Assembly (NCBI RefSeq): GCF_014356525.2
Contig: NC_052509.1
Location: 29,677,936-29,741,935 of the forward strand
Length of the DNA stretch: 64,000 bases
Source: Nilaparvata lugens
Lineage: Eukaryota > Arthropoda > Insecta > Hemiptera > Delphacidae
Direction: 5' to 3'
In this document: positions 21,133 through 33,017 of the stretch, piece after piece
How the letters are laid out: the number at the start of each line of letters is the position of its first letter
How positions within the stretch are numbered: position 1 is the first letter of the stretch
The notes under the pieces: model-generated
What the model saw: the letters and a program-made list of their open reading frames with translations, nothing else
Database searches by the model: none
Told to the model about the DNA's origin: nothing
Made by a program: the position numbers and the translations under genes

Positions 21133-22018
21133 TAGGACGGCCTCATCTATCAATATCAACAAGCATAGCAGCTAACCTAATTCATCATGTTAACATTCAC
21201 AGCAAAACAATACAAGAAACCAGATAGTCACGAAAATTTTACAAGCCATATCATCGAATTTGAAAAAATATGATAAGAACGCAAATAAGAACAATATTAT
21301 CAGCTAAATACTGACCTGCCTGAATAAATTTGATATTGAACTTTCTCCTCATGTCTCTGAATTTGTCATAAATCTGTCTAAGCCGATAGAAACCTGCAAC
21401 ATATCAAGGAACATTTTTAAATCATTTGTTTCCTCTCTATTTATCGATTAAAAAAGGTAGAATGATTGGAATAAAGTGAAATAATTACCTTCAAGTGGAA
21501 AAATTGCAATATTCAGGTTAACTGAAGCCAGTAGGAAAAGATTGTGATGTAGTGGAAAGGAAAGTGAAGTTCTGTAGGCTAGCAAATGCCAATTTGATCA
21601 AAAGCATGTAGTCCTGTTAAACAGACATCATGTAAAGTAAAATTGTTCACAAAGTTATTTCTGTTATTTATTTTATATTTTCTAGAGTTTATATATATTT
21701 ATTTAGATGTTCTATATTTATTATCATCATATGTAGTTACCAAAGCTCTCAAGCAAATTTAGCTACCTCAAAATCTGTAGAACCAAAGACCAAAACATAT
21801 AGCATAGCGAAAATTGTACCTTTATCTAGAAAATGTCATTTAAATAAGTGAGACCTAGAAATTATAAATAATGTATGAGCCCAACACGTTACCCGAATAA
21901 TTATATTTGGAAGAAGTTTATTGTATTGAGAAATCAGATTCTTGACAATATACCTTGTATGGAAGTCAGTTGTTTGGATGTTATATCCATGTTATTTCCA
22001 TGTTTGTGAGGAGGAAAA
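21133..22018 (+). other. 3' non-coding part of element B with candidate polypurine tract
   Basis: Soon after ORF3, KFYKPYH before a stop near 21260 may be the last trace of integrase. GAGGAGGAAAA at 22008-22018, followed by TG, is a candidate polypurine tract. Otherwise AT-rich and without frames. Confidence 0.4.
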
Positions 22019-24789
22019 TGTTGTTATGGTGATGAGAAATAGGGGGTGTATGCAGAAAGAGTCTGCAAATTGTTATAAAAGCTATGAAAATGTTTTTGGC
22101 GGTTATGTTTAGGTTATGTTTGTATATAAGAGGTGGAATTTATATTAAAAACATTGTTGATTCTCAGAATATTTTGAATTCAAATTTGGGGGCCTTGTGT
22201 AAGAATATATTTCGAATAGTTCTCAAAATCGTTTAATGAAAAGAAATTATAGGTCTCGAGGAAGCAGCTGTATTGCTATCGCTAGATACGATGTCAACAA
22301 ACTCTAGATTAGATAATAACGGTTCTCCAGGCTACAGTTTTGAACAGCCAAATGGAAGGGAAAATATTATTGCTATTTATTTAATAATATGGAATATATG
22401 ATATTTGAGGTAAGGTTCTTTGGTACTTACTGGTCGGCAACCTAAATAATCGGTCAAGCCATATAAATTGAGAATTAGCCAGACACCTTGTGGCAAATTT
22501 AGTTGCGTACAAATAGCATTCACTTAAACTATGATCAGAGGGTTAGTAACAAGCATGGCATGTTAATGTAAAAGAAAAAGCATTTCATAAAATACAAGAA
22601 TATTTATTAAATCATACAAGCATGAACATAATGTATAAAATGAATAAAAATATTAAGGAAATGGGATTTAACTTTATTCAGCACATGAATACATTATGTA
22701 GTTTTAGGATACGCCAATCAGAATACAGTAATTGACTGGCGGTAAAAGCAAATTAATTCAAAATATACATGAATTTATTATATAAATGGTAAGAGATTGT
22801 AAACTATGCAGTACCTAGATTTATGTAACAAATATTAACTAAATATTCAAAACAAAAATATCCGCTCTTTAGGTTGTAACATAGCAGATTGGTATGGACT
22901 ATTTTTGACAATTTTGAATCACATCACTGCATAGTAGTGAGGCTAGTGAGACACCAAATGGAAGTGGATATTTAAATTATATGCAATTTTAAAAATACAG
23001 AAGATTCAAATTTTGAATCACATCACTGCATAGTAGTGAGGCTAGTGAGACACCAATGGAAGTGGATATTTAAATTATATGCAATTTTAAAAATACAGAA
23101 GATTCAAATTTTGAATCACATCACTGCATAGTAGTGAGGCTAGTGAGACACCAATGGAAGTGCATATTTAAATTATATGCAAATTAAAAAATACAGAAGT
23201 ATTGTTGTGAAAAGAATGGGCTAGGTCCAAGCCAACTTGCTTGCTAGAGGTCACCAGGGACAGCCACCAATTTATAGAGCACAAGACTAGATCCCTTTTT
23301 TATATTTGCACATCTAAGAAATCCAAAGTTAATAATTGGAAATTAATTGTATAAGACTTAGTGAAGTTGTAATATAACAGGAGTCATTAAATTTAAATAA
23401 TCCCCTTGGAGAAAACGACAGTAGCCCACCAGAAAGGCCTAGGATATCAAAAAGAATGCGGATTGCCAACATAATTGTGTAAATTGACACATGAATCCAA
23501 TTTGCAAAAATTATTGAGAGGGCCCTCAGTGCTTGAAATTATCATGATTAAATAAAGCTAGCTTGTCAAAAGGTTGTTTGAATATTAAAAATAATATCAA
23601 AACTTGCACAAGTATTAAAATGTAAAGAGAATATTTTTGAAGAAATGTTTATGAGATTCACTATTAAATATGCACAGAAGGAATATTTATTAATATTTGA
23701 TTTATTGTGATTTTTTGCTCACTTATATATCTTTATCAGTAATTTTCAGATGTTTGCAAAGCTCATGTTCATAAGATAAATTGATCCATCTAATTTCCAT
23801 CAGAGGCCAAACCCAAGCCCTGAGAGATATATATTCTGAGATTCATATTCTATATTTATATATTTTCATATCAATTTGGAAATAAGATCTATAAATTTTC
23901 ATTCGAAAAGCAACAGCAAGTCGATAACTGAGCTATATAATTTGAAAGTATATGCTGATTAAGGAAGCACATGGTAATAATTCATGCTAAGAAAGAAAGT
24001 CTTGAGCTCTCTGTGATATCTTCAAGTATATATTTATTCTCATATTATTTTTATATTTGTTGCTCTTCATTTTTCATTCATTGCTCATTGAATTTTTCAA
24101 GTAATTATATATTTCATGTTTATTGGATGGTTTACCCTTCATTTATTCTCCTATCTTCATGCATGACCAATCTTGTTATATTCTATTTTATTATTATTAT
24201 TGACATATTATTAAAATTATCAACCAACTGTATTCTTCACCGAATAAGTTGGATCAATCAGCAATATACAGCAGTGATTGTTGAATCTTTGGAAGTAATA
24301 CCTTCCCGAGATTTATTCAAATTATCCAGGACCAGCACATCTGATTTGAAGAAACTCAAAGGTCATAGTATCAAGTTGCAGCAGCAATATAAATTAATAG
24401 AATTTATAAGGTATTCTGATAGTGTTGCCTTTGATTCCACTCGGTATCATTTTTCATTGTAGACCACTCTGGTGAATGGTGGCGAGTGGCAATGGTGGTG
24501 ATACCGCATTGTCTAGTACGATAATCAGAGCCCTTATATCTGTCTACCTCTACTGCATCTATATTTGAGGAGTCTACCAAATCAGTCACAAAAACTGTGA
24601 ACTGTTAAGGCGGCTGATGTTTGCAGCCAGCGAAAGCAGAGAATTGTTTGAGCTCCTAGGAGAGCTGGTGAGAAACTGGTACTATTGTTCTGTCAGGAGT
24701 CACGAAAAATTATATATATATTCAAAAATCTTTGCTCTACCGACTGCCAAGCAGGGCACATGTTATAGAAAAATAACATTACATAAACA
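22019..24789 (+). repeat. 3' LTR of element B (limits proposed)
   Basis: 24027-24742 is proven by repetition in the left LTR. The start at 22019 (after a purine tract) and end at 24789 (CA) are proposals that give about 2.77 kb, close to the LTR proposed for element A. The 163-codon frame at 23971-24462 is not conserved in the other copy. Confidence 0.45.
22912..23202 (+). repeat. Three tandem copies of a 98-99 bp unit
   Basis: Units start TTTTGAATCACATCACTGC at 22912, 23011 and 23109; they are almost identical. They lie within the proposed LTR of element B. There are no spacers, so this is a plain tandem repeat. Confidence 0.95.
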
Positions 24790-25304
24790 TGTCGCCCAAC
24801 ATGGGTGGCCATGGATACACCATTACACCATGTACATTATTTACAACAGCTTGATAATCTTACTCTAATAAGTTCTCTTGTCTTATGAAGGATGGTTGAG
24901 GAAATCCAATCTACACAAGCAGTTTATCCTTATCCCATCTCAATATTTTTTCTATCAAATAAACTTCTATTTCTGATTCATTCGAAAGTGTTTTTTTTCA
25001 TGTTTGTCAAACCTACCCTGTATCAATTCACCATTGAAATCTTGCAATGAGTAAGTGATAGAGTTCGAAGCTATACCTTCTACTTGGTCACAATGATCAC
25101 AAGCGAATCCCTAAGGACATAATGGAGATGGAGACTATTCCTTCCAACAGAATCATGTTTCATCATCATTATCATCATCCTCAAATGATACAAGATGATC
25201 TATTCGGCGTATTCATGCTGATCCATTTCATCTAGAAATATCATCATTTAAATATTATTGTAACAATGGAGTGTGTGCAGAAAATCTCACTGACACTGAC
25301 TGTA
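24790..25304. other. Intergenic between elements B and E
   Basis: Starts with TGTCGCCCAACATGGG, which looks like a tRNA-Lys primer site but follows what should be a 3' LTR. A short (ATC)n lies at about 25152-25178. No gene seen. Confidence 0.35.
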
Positions 25305-25439
25305 TGTAATAAATAGAGACCATTGAAGAGCTAGAATAATGGCTTCTATTGACTAAAATAAACTGAGATAGAATAACAAACTTTCTGATGATTTAGAATA
25401 ATTCAAACAACCGATTTATGACATATGATTATCATATCA
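25305..25439 (-). repeat. 3' LTR of element E (135 bp)
   Basis: Reads on the minus strand from TGATATGATAATCATATG to TTTATTACA. It matches the 133-bp copies at 40769-40901 and 48130-48262 with about eight differences. An initiator-like TCAGTTTA and the 15-base segment complementary to the putative primer site lie at 25347-25366. Confidence 0.9.
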
Positions 25440-26613
25440 TTCTTCCCTCCCAGTAGTGGAACCTACCGGTGTAAATCTACGAATGTTGACAGAAACTTCT
25501 CTTCCATCGGAAAGTCTTACTTGAGCGACATGAGGGTTCAAATGAATAATTTCTACCTTTTCAACTTCAGGATCATGCGTACTGCATCTTACAAAGGTCT
25601 TCATCCAGGCATCCTTGGCGTTGATCAGCCAGGATGGCAAGTTAGTCATAGATGTGGGATTATGAGGATGAATGAACATTCGCTCGTGAGGTGTGCAATT
25701 GAAGGTCGTGCAGAGAAGCGAGTGGATGCTGCTTAGTGATTCTAAGAGTACCTTTTTCCAGTGAGAAGTATCTATGTTCCTGGACCGTAGGGCTAAACGG
25801 ATTGTCTTCCAAATTATTCCATTGTAGCGTTCCACCTGTCTATTACCTTGAGGGTTGTAAGGTGTTGTGGAACTGGTAGCTACACCCTTGGACATTAAGT
25901 AATTTTTCACATCTTTTGATAGAAAACTGGTCCCTCTATCAGTGTGTATGTATGAAGGATAGCCGTATGTGGTGGATAAGTCATTGAGATTTTGAGTTAC
26001 TGTTTCTGATCCACAATAGTGAGGATGTACTTGTTTCTAGTTGATGATGGCAGGGGTCCTTTGAAGTCAATTTTGATCCTTTCAAAAGGCCGAGCTGCTT
26101 TTATCAATTTTCTTTTGAAACAGTTGAATCTTGACTTCAGCTCTGAGCAGATCTTGCATTCCATGCAGACTTCTCTGATGTGATCTACCGAGTATGGAAG
26201 GTTGTGAGCTTCAGTCCAGTGAAAAAATCTTGTGATGCCGGGGTGGCAGAGGTCTTGATGATATTTTATCAAGTCTTGTTTTGATGTGATACATCCCATT
26301 ATCACACATGCTCGAGAAAGAGCGTCAGCAGTTATGTTTTTTTCCAGGTCGGTAAATGATCTCATAGGTGTAATGAGATAGCTCAAGGCGCCAACTCATG
26401 ATTTTTTCGTTCTTCACCTTGCCTCTTGCCGCCCTATTGAACATGAATGAAACAGATTTTTGATTAGTAATAAGTTGAAAGAAACGACCAGATGAGTAAT
26501 GACGCCACTTCCTGATAGATTCTACAATGGCATATGCCTCTTTTTCAACTGATGAGTGTCGTTTTTCACTTTCGTTTAGCATTCGTGAAAAGTATGCAAC
26601 AGGACGTTCATTG
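25440..26613 (-). pseudogene. pol: Pol remnant of element E: RNase H end plus integrase
   Basis: Read right to left: RNase H (RPVAYFSRMLNESEKRHSS, EKEAYAIVESI, ITNQKSVSFMF, ADALSRA), integrase HHCC zinc finger (KYHQDLCHPGITRFFHW; CMECKIC), then the DDE core: D in KIDFKGPLP, D in HTDRGTSF and E in NRQVERYNG are all present, and the C-terminal part ends GREE just before the purine tract GGGAGGGAAGAA. There are frameshifts near 26386 and 25997-25910, and a block between the first and second Asp is missing. RT is absent: RNase H is joined almost directly to gag. It cannot be active. Confidence 0.85.
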
Positions 26614-26765
26614 TAAGATTACAATCCATTCTTACCACATTTCGTTTTTAGCTGGGCAAAATAGTCGAGAATGTTTTTTGATGCCACAAAAAAAGCATGC
26701 TTGTCCACTAATACTAACAGCTGATAATGAGGAGTCTGAAGTGTCTTCTTGATAATTGAGAGAGA
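26614..26765 (-). pseudogene. gag: Gag nucleocapsid remnant of element E (CCHC knuckle)
   Basis: On the minus strand: SDSSLSAVSISGQACFFCGI then KKHSRLFCPAKNEM. CFFCGIKKHSRLFC fits CX2CX4HX4C exactly, the retroviral-type zinc knuckle. A frameshift and a deletion follow, and RNase H sequence begins. The upstream end at about 26765 continues, across the LINE nest, to the gag at 47377. Confidence 0.75.
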
Positions 26766-27860
26766 AAATTTGTTATCGAATTAACAGTAGTAACTGATTT
26801 AATATATAGGGTATTGTATCAATCTATCTGATAAATAAGGGTGCTGTAATCTAGAAGCTTGAAAACACTTCCGTAATTTGATCGCATAATCAGAAAGAAA
26901 GGTACACTATTGTATTATCATTATCATCCACCTAACGCTTCTATGATCAGAACTCACAGTTATTATAGCGTCTTTCACTTGCTATCAACTTAGCTAACCT
27001 CTCAAGTCAACTGAAGCAGGAGCAATAAATTATTGACGATGCTATAACACAATATAACATTCTACTAATCTGTCTGTTATCCTCATTGATAATCAACAGA
27101 AGCATCAACTCCTCGAACTACAAAAATCATCTATCTCTACTACCCCTTAGGAATGCATAGATTAGAAGAGACAACTATATTGTTATAATGTTAGCTCATA
27201 TTTATATTTATAGGTATTGTTTTTCCTTGCATTTCACAGTGTCTCACCAGCACATCAACATTAATATTTCAAAAGTTAGGTATTTATATTCATTATGATT
27301 GGTATTACTCGCTAGTTGCTGGTTATTATCAATAATTAATAATAATTTATAGTTAGTTAACTCAGTCCAAAATATGACCTAATTTTCTTTTCTTTTCTTT
27401 TTTTTCCTTTTTCAAACATACCTCAGAATCGGTCTCTTTTGTTTATTCTCCATGTACTACAGTAAAATGTTATTTTTTTACATTCTATAATAATATAATT
27501 ATAATGTAAATAATTGAGCAATATGAAGGGCCATAATTAATGTTGTGATCGGTTATATGGTATAGTATATAAATGTAGTACATACATGCTAGATTTAATA
27601 GTATTTGATAATCACAAGTAGTACATTTTCCTCCAATATGACAAAGAGGTTCATCGTTGTTCTTGTTTTCCTTTGTAGTCTTGGATAGATTTTGTTTTTT
27701 TTTGTGATCTTAGCAAGTAGTTTTTTTTGTTCTTGTTTATTGTTACCTTTAGTAGTTTTTTCTTTTTTTTTTGATAGGGCATGCCTTGTCTCTTGTATGA
27801 GATAAAAAATGAAGTTAGCAGGCAGTATGGCTTGACACTACATAGAAGTAGAATTACATA
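26766..27860 (+). other. 5' part of LINE G, no ORF1 recognised
   Basis: AT-rich with T-rich tracts (27385-27412, 27690-27775). Expected to hold the 5' UTR and ORF1, but no coherent frame is visible. The 115-codon minus frame at 27651-27998 is antisense to the start of ORF2 and is not considered a gene. Confidence 0.4.
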
Positions 27861-30523
27861 ATGTGTGATTTTATGGAGCCAATTGATGTTGCTCCCATTA
27901 ACTGTACAGTTTGTGCAGATATCAGTGATTTTTCTCTGAATTTTCCCTCTTCTCAATCTATAGGGAACAGTGACCGTGCGGATTTCTCCGTTATCCATAT
28001 AAACATAAGAAGCTATAAAAAAATATTGACGAATTTATAATTATTTTACAGAGTCTTAAGCATCAGTTTAGCTGTATTATATTGACTGAGGCTTGGCTGT
28101 CTGATGAGAGTGACCTTTTAGAATCACAAGGGTATAAGCTCCACAGATCCTTTAATAGTATTAACCATTGTGACGGGGTGGTTGTATACATAGACAGTGA
28201 GCTCACGTCAACTTGCAGGGAACTCCGGCTGGGTGGTGTGACCACTTGCCTGTCCATTTGCTTTGACTGGGAAGGAACTTCTTGTGAACTTCTTGCTGTT
28301 TATCAAAGCCCTAACTCTAACTTACCTCTATTCATGAACGCGATAGATAACCATTTTAAAGTAACAGAAACCAATAGAGGAGTGCAAATCCTAGTCGGGG
28401 ACATAAACTGTGACACCCTGAACATTACTCTAGGCTCGCTAGAAGAAAAATACATTGACATTTTGAATGAATCAGGATTGACAGCCTGTATAGATAAGGT
28501 TACCAGACCAGCCAGTGGAACGTGTATCGACCACTGTTTTATTGAAATACCCCATTCCTTTGATGCTTCCACAAAAATTGTTCAAACTGCTGTGACAGAT
28601 CACTACGCCATTTGTCTAAAAATAATATCAAATAGAAAAACGTTACCTACTAAAAAGCAAGAGTATTTTTTTGAAGTCAATTGGCAGGGGATCAATAATG
28701 CTATTTCATTGCAGAATTGGGACTCAATCACTGAAGAGAATGATGTGAATGTGGCTAATCGCCATTTCTCCGAAACGTTTCAAAAGACAATAGATGATAA
28801 TACTAAAAAAATATTGGTCACTGCAAAAAATAGCAAATTAAAGCCATGGATTAGTATGGGACTAATACAATCTATCAGATATCAAGATAAACTAGAAAAG
28901 AAATTAAATAGACAACCTTTCAACATAAACTTAAGAAATGAATTCCTCCAATATAGAAATACACTTCTTTCTCTGATCAAACAAGCAAAATTCATTTATT
29001 ATAAAAACAAAATCGATGATGTTTCAAACAATCCTAAAAAATTCTGGTCAACTGTTAACGAAATATCCGGTAGATCTATACAAAAACTTACCTTCCCTGT
29101 CAATGAATTCATCAAAGATGGAGAGTCTACTGAGCAACAGAGTGCTTCTGAAGTTAGCAACAATTTCAATAAGTACTTTGCCTCTTTTGGAAAGCACCTG
29201 GCTGACTCCATTACAGCTTTGGGTGATCCAGAGGTACTTGACTCCAATCATGCTGTCGAGTCTTTGTTTGAGCTCCGATCAGTTACACAAGAGGAGATCA
29301 GACGGGTGGTTGGCAGCATAGATGAGAGGAAATAGCGCCCCTGGTCACGATCGCATACCAGCTAGACTTATTAAAGATAACATCCACTCACTAATACGTC
29401 CTATTCAGCATTTAATAAATTTGAGTTTACTAACAGGTGAATTCCCAGACACACTCAAAATATCGAAGGTAATCCCAATTTATAAATCTGGTGCAAAAAA
29501 TGACTACTCCAATTACCGTCCTATTTCGCTACTCCCCATAACTTCAAAAATTCTGGAAAAATGTGTTAAGATACAGCTAATGCAGTATTTGAGTCAATAC
29601 AATATTCTAACTACCTCTCAATATGGTTTCCAAAAATCAAAAAATTCATCTGATGTGTTCTTTGATTTACCAAAACATATTGCAGATAACACAAAGGGGA
29701 AAAATAAATTAATAATAACTTATCTAGACTTAGCAAAAGCCTTTGACTCAGTTGACAGGGAAAAATTAGTCATAAAACTAGACATGTTGGGTATTAAACA
29801 AACTGCTTTGAAGTGGTTCAAGAGCTACCTGCTCAACAGAGAACGATATGTTCAAATCAACGATGTCAGGAGTGAGTTGGAGAAAGTAAATTATGGTGTT
29901 GTGCAGGGGAGTACTCTTGGACCAATTCTTTTCCTTATCTACATTAACAATCTTCCTCAGTTGAACATTAATAGTAAACTTCTCTTATTTGTGGACGACA
30001 CAGCAGTGGTTTCTACCGGAAAAAATTGGGAAGAGGCTCATAATAATGCAACAACTGATGTAGCTAGAATTAAAAAATGGTTTGATCACAACTACTTAAC
30101 AGTGAATACAAGAAAGACCAAATACATGCCTATTGTCACCCGAAACCAGCATGATCCAGGGCCTAGAGTATTTAAACTTCACTCATGTCAAGATTCAACT
30201 TCAATTGGCTGTAGTTGTGAAGTTCTAGAGCGAGTTGACCAGTACAGGTATCTGGGCATAACATTTGATCGCGCCCTCAGCTGGGGTCCCCATGTACAAC
30301 TTGTCAAAAAGCGACTTAGAAGGCTACTATATGCTTTCTCTCAGCTAAGCCAAGTTTTAAGTGAAAAGCATTGCAAGTCAGTGTACTTTACTTATGTTCA
30401 GTCCATCATTCAATATGACATTCTTATTTGAGGGGGACTGCCTGCTACCCTTTTGGAGCCACTTGCGGTGTTGCAGCGCCAAATAATCAAAACTATCCTT
30501 AAGAAAGAGAACCGCTATCCAAC
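27861..30523 (+). pseudogene. LINE G ORF2, endonuclease and reverse transcriptase, first part
   Basis: From an ATG at 27861 (MCDFMEPIDV) one frame reads SVIHINIRSYKK; a shift near 28035 leads to the APE-type endonuclease: LTEAWLSDES, VGDINCD, and TDHYAICLKI. After another one-base shift at about 29322: NSAPGHDRIPARLI, YRPISLLPITSKILEKC, YGFQKSKNSSD, YLDLAKAFDSVD, GVVQGSTLGPILFLIYINNL, and catalytic LLFVDDTAVV (Val instead of the usual Ala). TGA at 30429-30431 replaces the Trp kept in the 18-kb copy (AWGG). The frame is then cut at RYPT by the LTR of element D. Two frameshifts and a stop make it inactive. Confidence 0.85.
30520..30523 (+). repeat. Target-site duplication CAAC, left copy
   Basis: CAAC directly before the TGTGCC start of element D; the second copy is at 46436-46439. 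Removing D and one CAAC restores the LINE reading across RYPT-IQL, as in the 18-kb relative. Confidence 0.85.
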
Positions 30524-33017
30524 TGTGCCGGGCACTCTCTTTAATTCAGGCCTTTTCCCAAGTTATAATAGTAAATTTAATACGCAATAGACTAGAGCCA
30601 TTATTGTAAGTGAGTTAGCGAAATAAATTATTTTCTCTCTCTATTATGAACGGCCATGACTTCGAGTTTCCCATGATAGATATTTAAAAATTGTGGCTCC
30701 GAGTCGTCGAGGAATGTAGATTATGGAATTATCTCTAAAACTTAGCCTTCTTGTCGCGACATAAAATGCGATAAGTTGGAAAACAGCAAGCATTGAAATT
30801 ATAACAAACTACTGATTTTGCAGTTACTATTTGGTCCAAAGGCTGTAGAAGCCACGCGACGATTGGTCAAATTGATTCCTTTCGCCCAATAGGAGACCTG
30901 TTTCTAAATACAGTAGTGGGGATTCCCCAGTCGAGAGACCAGATTACGTTTCGGAGGACACTTTGCTAGGAGCATTACGAGAGTAAAGATGTAGTCATTA
31001 CCTATGTTTCGCCCTTTTTGGGCAGGTTTAAAAGTTTTTATAATTGGTTAATGTAGGAGCTAGTTTTATTTTTATTAAAGTTCAAATTTTCTAGTAGTGC
31101 CATGTCCTGAAAGGTTTAATTGTGTTTCTTCATCATGTACGAATAATTGTTTCTTCAAATAACCGCTAAGGTACGTAAAATAAGGTTAAAATATAATTTA
31201 GGGAATTTATTGATTGAAACTTCCATAAGAGTATTGAATTAATTAAGCCTGTTATTTTTCAAGTTAATAATATTGATTGAGAATAATCCTTTTGATTTTA
31301 TTAGTGATGGAAGATACTTATAAATTTTTTTCTACAGAAGTATAGAAAGTTTTCAGTTACGTTACATTTGAGTTATTGTTTCTGGAGATATATTATCGTA
31401 GAGTATTGCTGAAAGTCAGGAAGATAGCCTTTAAATTGAAATGAAACTTTTAAGAATTGTTCATATTGAGTTTATGACATTTTTTAATTTATATTTTTCA
31501 GACTCTGTTTTCTTATGTCATTAAGGCTTTTGAATGATTTAGTAAATTTTTTATGATAGAAATCTTAATAGATGAAGAAGAAAGTTTTTCTTCTTCAGGA
31601 AATTAATATTAATGAATGTTCAAATTTTAATACAATTTAAATTATTTTCTATGTGTCTACTAATTTTATTTAATTAAAGGTGAATCTTATAAGGCAAACA
31701 TTATCTTTCCTTAAAGTGAAATTTTCAATATTTTTTTCTTTTATTGTGTTATAAAGTGTCTTGTTTTATTAGGTGATAAATTCATAATTTCAGTTGATAC
31801 TAGTTTTTGGACTTGTATTTGTAGGTAAATCAAATCATAAACTCTGGAATGTTCATTTTAATTAAGGTTCTGAGCAGTTTTGGGCGAATGCCCGTTATTT
31901 ACACTTGGATTGCGTCCTATAGTTCATAAATAATAAATAAAATAAATGTTGGCTGGCGCACAAGTTTCCAACAATACTAGCCGAGCTACTATATGAAAAA
32001 TTATATTTGATTTTGCAAACCAAACGAAAAATATCATAAAAGTTAACATCCTAATTAATGAAGTATTCATTTTTCTAAAAGCATTATATTAATTTATTAT
32101 GAGTGTTTTCATAAAGTTGCATTGTAGATTAATGACACTCTGGCAAGTAAATTTGTTTTAAATCTGTTAAATTTTGAGAAGGAAATCAGAACGTCAAGAT
32201 AAAATCTAAATTAAATAACAGAATAACTCCTGTTTTAGCTTTTGATGAATTGTAGGAAGAGTTAGAAATTAATGCTGTAATACATTTATTTACAGCGGTT
32301 CATGTGTGTCCCCAAACCAACTTCTTGTACTACCACCCCTTTGGTTCCGCAACTTTATGTAAAACCGCTTCAAGACACCCGTTCAGACGACAGGTCTAGG
32401 GACGTAAGAGGACGTCGCCGTCAAGCCAAATTCAACCGGTAAAAGCTCACCGCCAAAAACAAGGTACTGTAACCCCGACGACAAAGCAACGTACAAACCA
32501 ACGAAAGTGCAGTGTAGTGAAACAAAGGTTCATTCGAGAATGTCAATAAAAGGTGGGGATTCAAAATTATTATGAAATGGGTTATATGGGTTACTATCGA
32601 CGAAACTTGGGTTCAACGGGCTTTTCTTTCTTGAGTAATTTTATGTTGAAGTTAATTATTTGTTATTTGATGACTGATATTGTTTGGTTTCGTGACGTAT
32701 TGCTATCTAAACGGGGATAGTAATGCGCCCCCGAATCAGATGAAGAATGTCAACAAAGTAACATGAAATTGTTGTTTCTGTTGTTCGATTTTAGTTGCCA
32801 ATGTTTATTGAAACTGTTTGTATTTTTCAATTATTTCAAATTGTAGTGATTTTCTATAGTATAAACCTATTAAATCAGGCATGGCAAGATTAATTGAAGT
32901 TTTCTTGACTCTAGCCCGTTCACCTGCATGAATTAGGTATAGACTCAGGTATTTTCTAGATGTGCCGGCCTATTTCTAAATTCTAAATTTTATTCAAAAT
33001 TATCTTCTTCAGGCACA
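30524..33017 (+). repeat. 5' LTR of element D (2494 bp)
   Basis: Starts TGTGCCGGGCACTCTC, ends TTCAGGCACA. It matches 43947-46435 throughout. After it comes CAACTGCGCCGACTC; I see no primer site starting TGG. It contains a splice-like pair (31171 donor, 32295 acceptor) also kept in a divergent relative at 50.1-50.7 kb. Confidence 0.9.
31171..32295 (+). other. Possible intron inside the D LTR
   Basis: Donor GCTAAG/GTACGT at 31171 and acceptor TTATTTACAG/CGGTT ending at 32295 enclose 1125 bp of AT-rich sequence. The same pair occurs in all D LTRs and, with strongly changed intervening sequence and length (601 bp), at 50095-50695. Splicing is inferred, not shown. Confidence 0.4.

Larger units (their letters stand above)
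16947..24789 (+). mobile_element. LTR retrotransposon B, decayed relative of element A
   Basis: A segment at 16947-17336 plus 18574-18875 is repeated, uninterrupted, at about 24027-24742, as expected for two LTRs. Between them lie a broken gag (18857-19883), a broken linker, ORF3 (20522-21132) and a non-coding 3' part, the same order as in element A. The left LTR lacks its first part and is split by a LINE; gag starts abruptly at the LTR break, so a deletion removed the primer site and the Gag N-terminus. Outer limits are uncertain. Confidence 0.65.

Noticed and set aside
22912..23202. Regular repeats, considered as a CRISPR array
   Set aside because: The 98-bp units are contiguous with no variable spacers, and the context is an insect retrotransposon.
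27651..27998. 115-codon minus-strand frame
   Set aside because: Antisense to the start of LINE ORF2 and to T-rich tracts; poly-Lys content is compositional.
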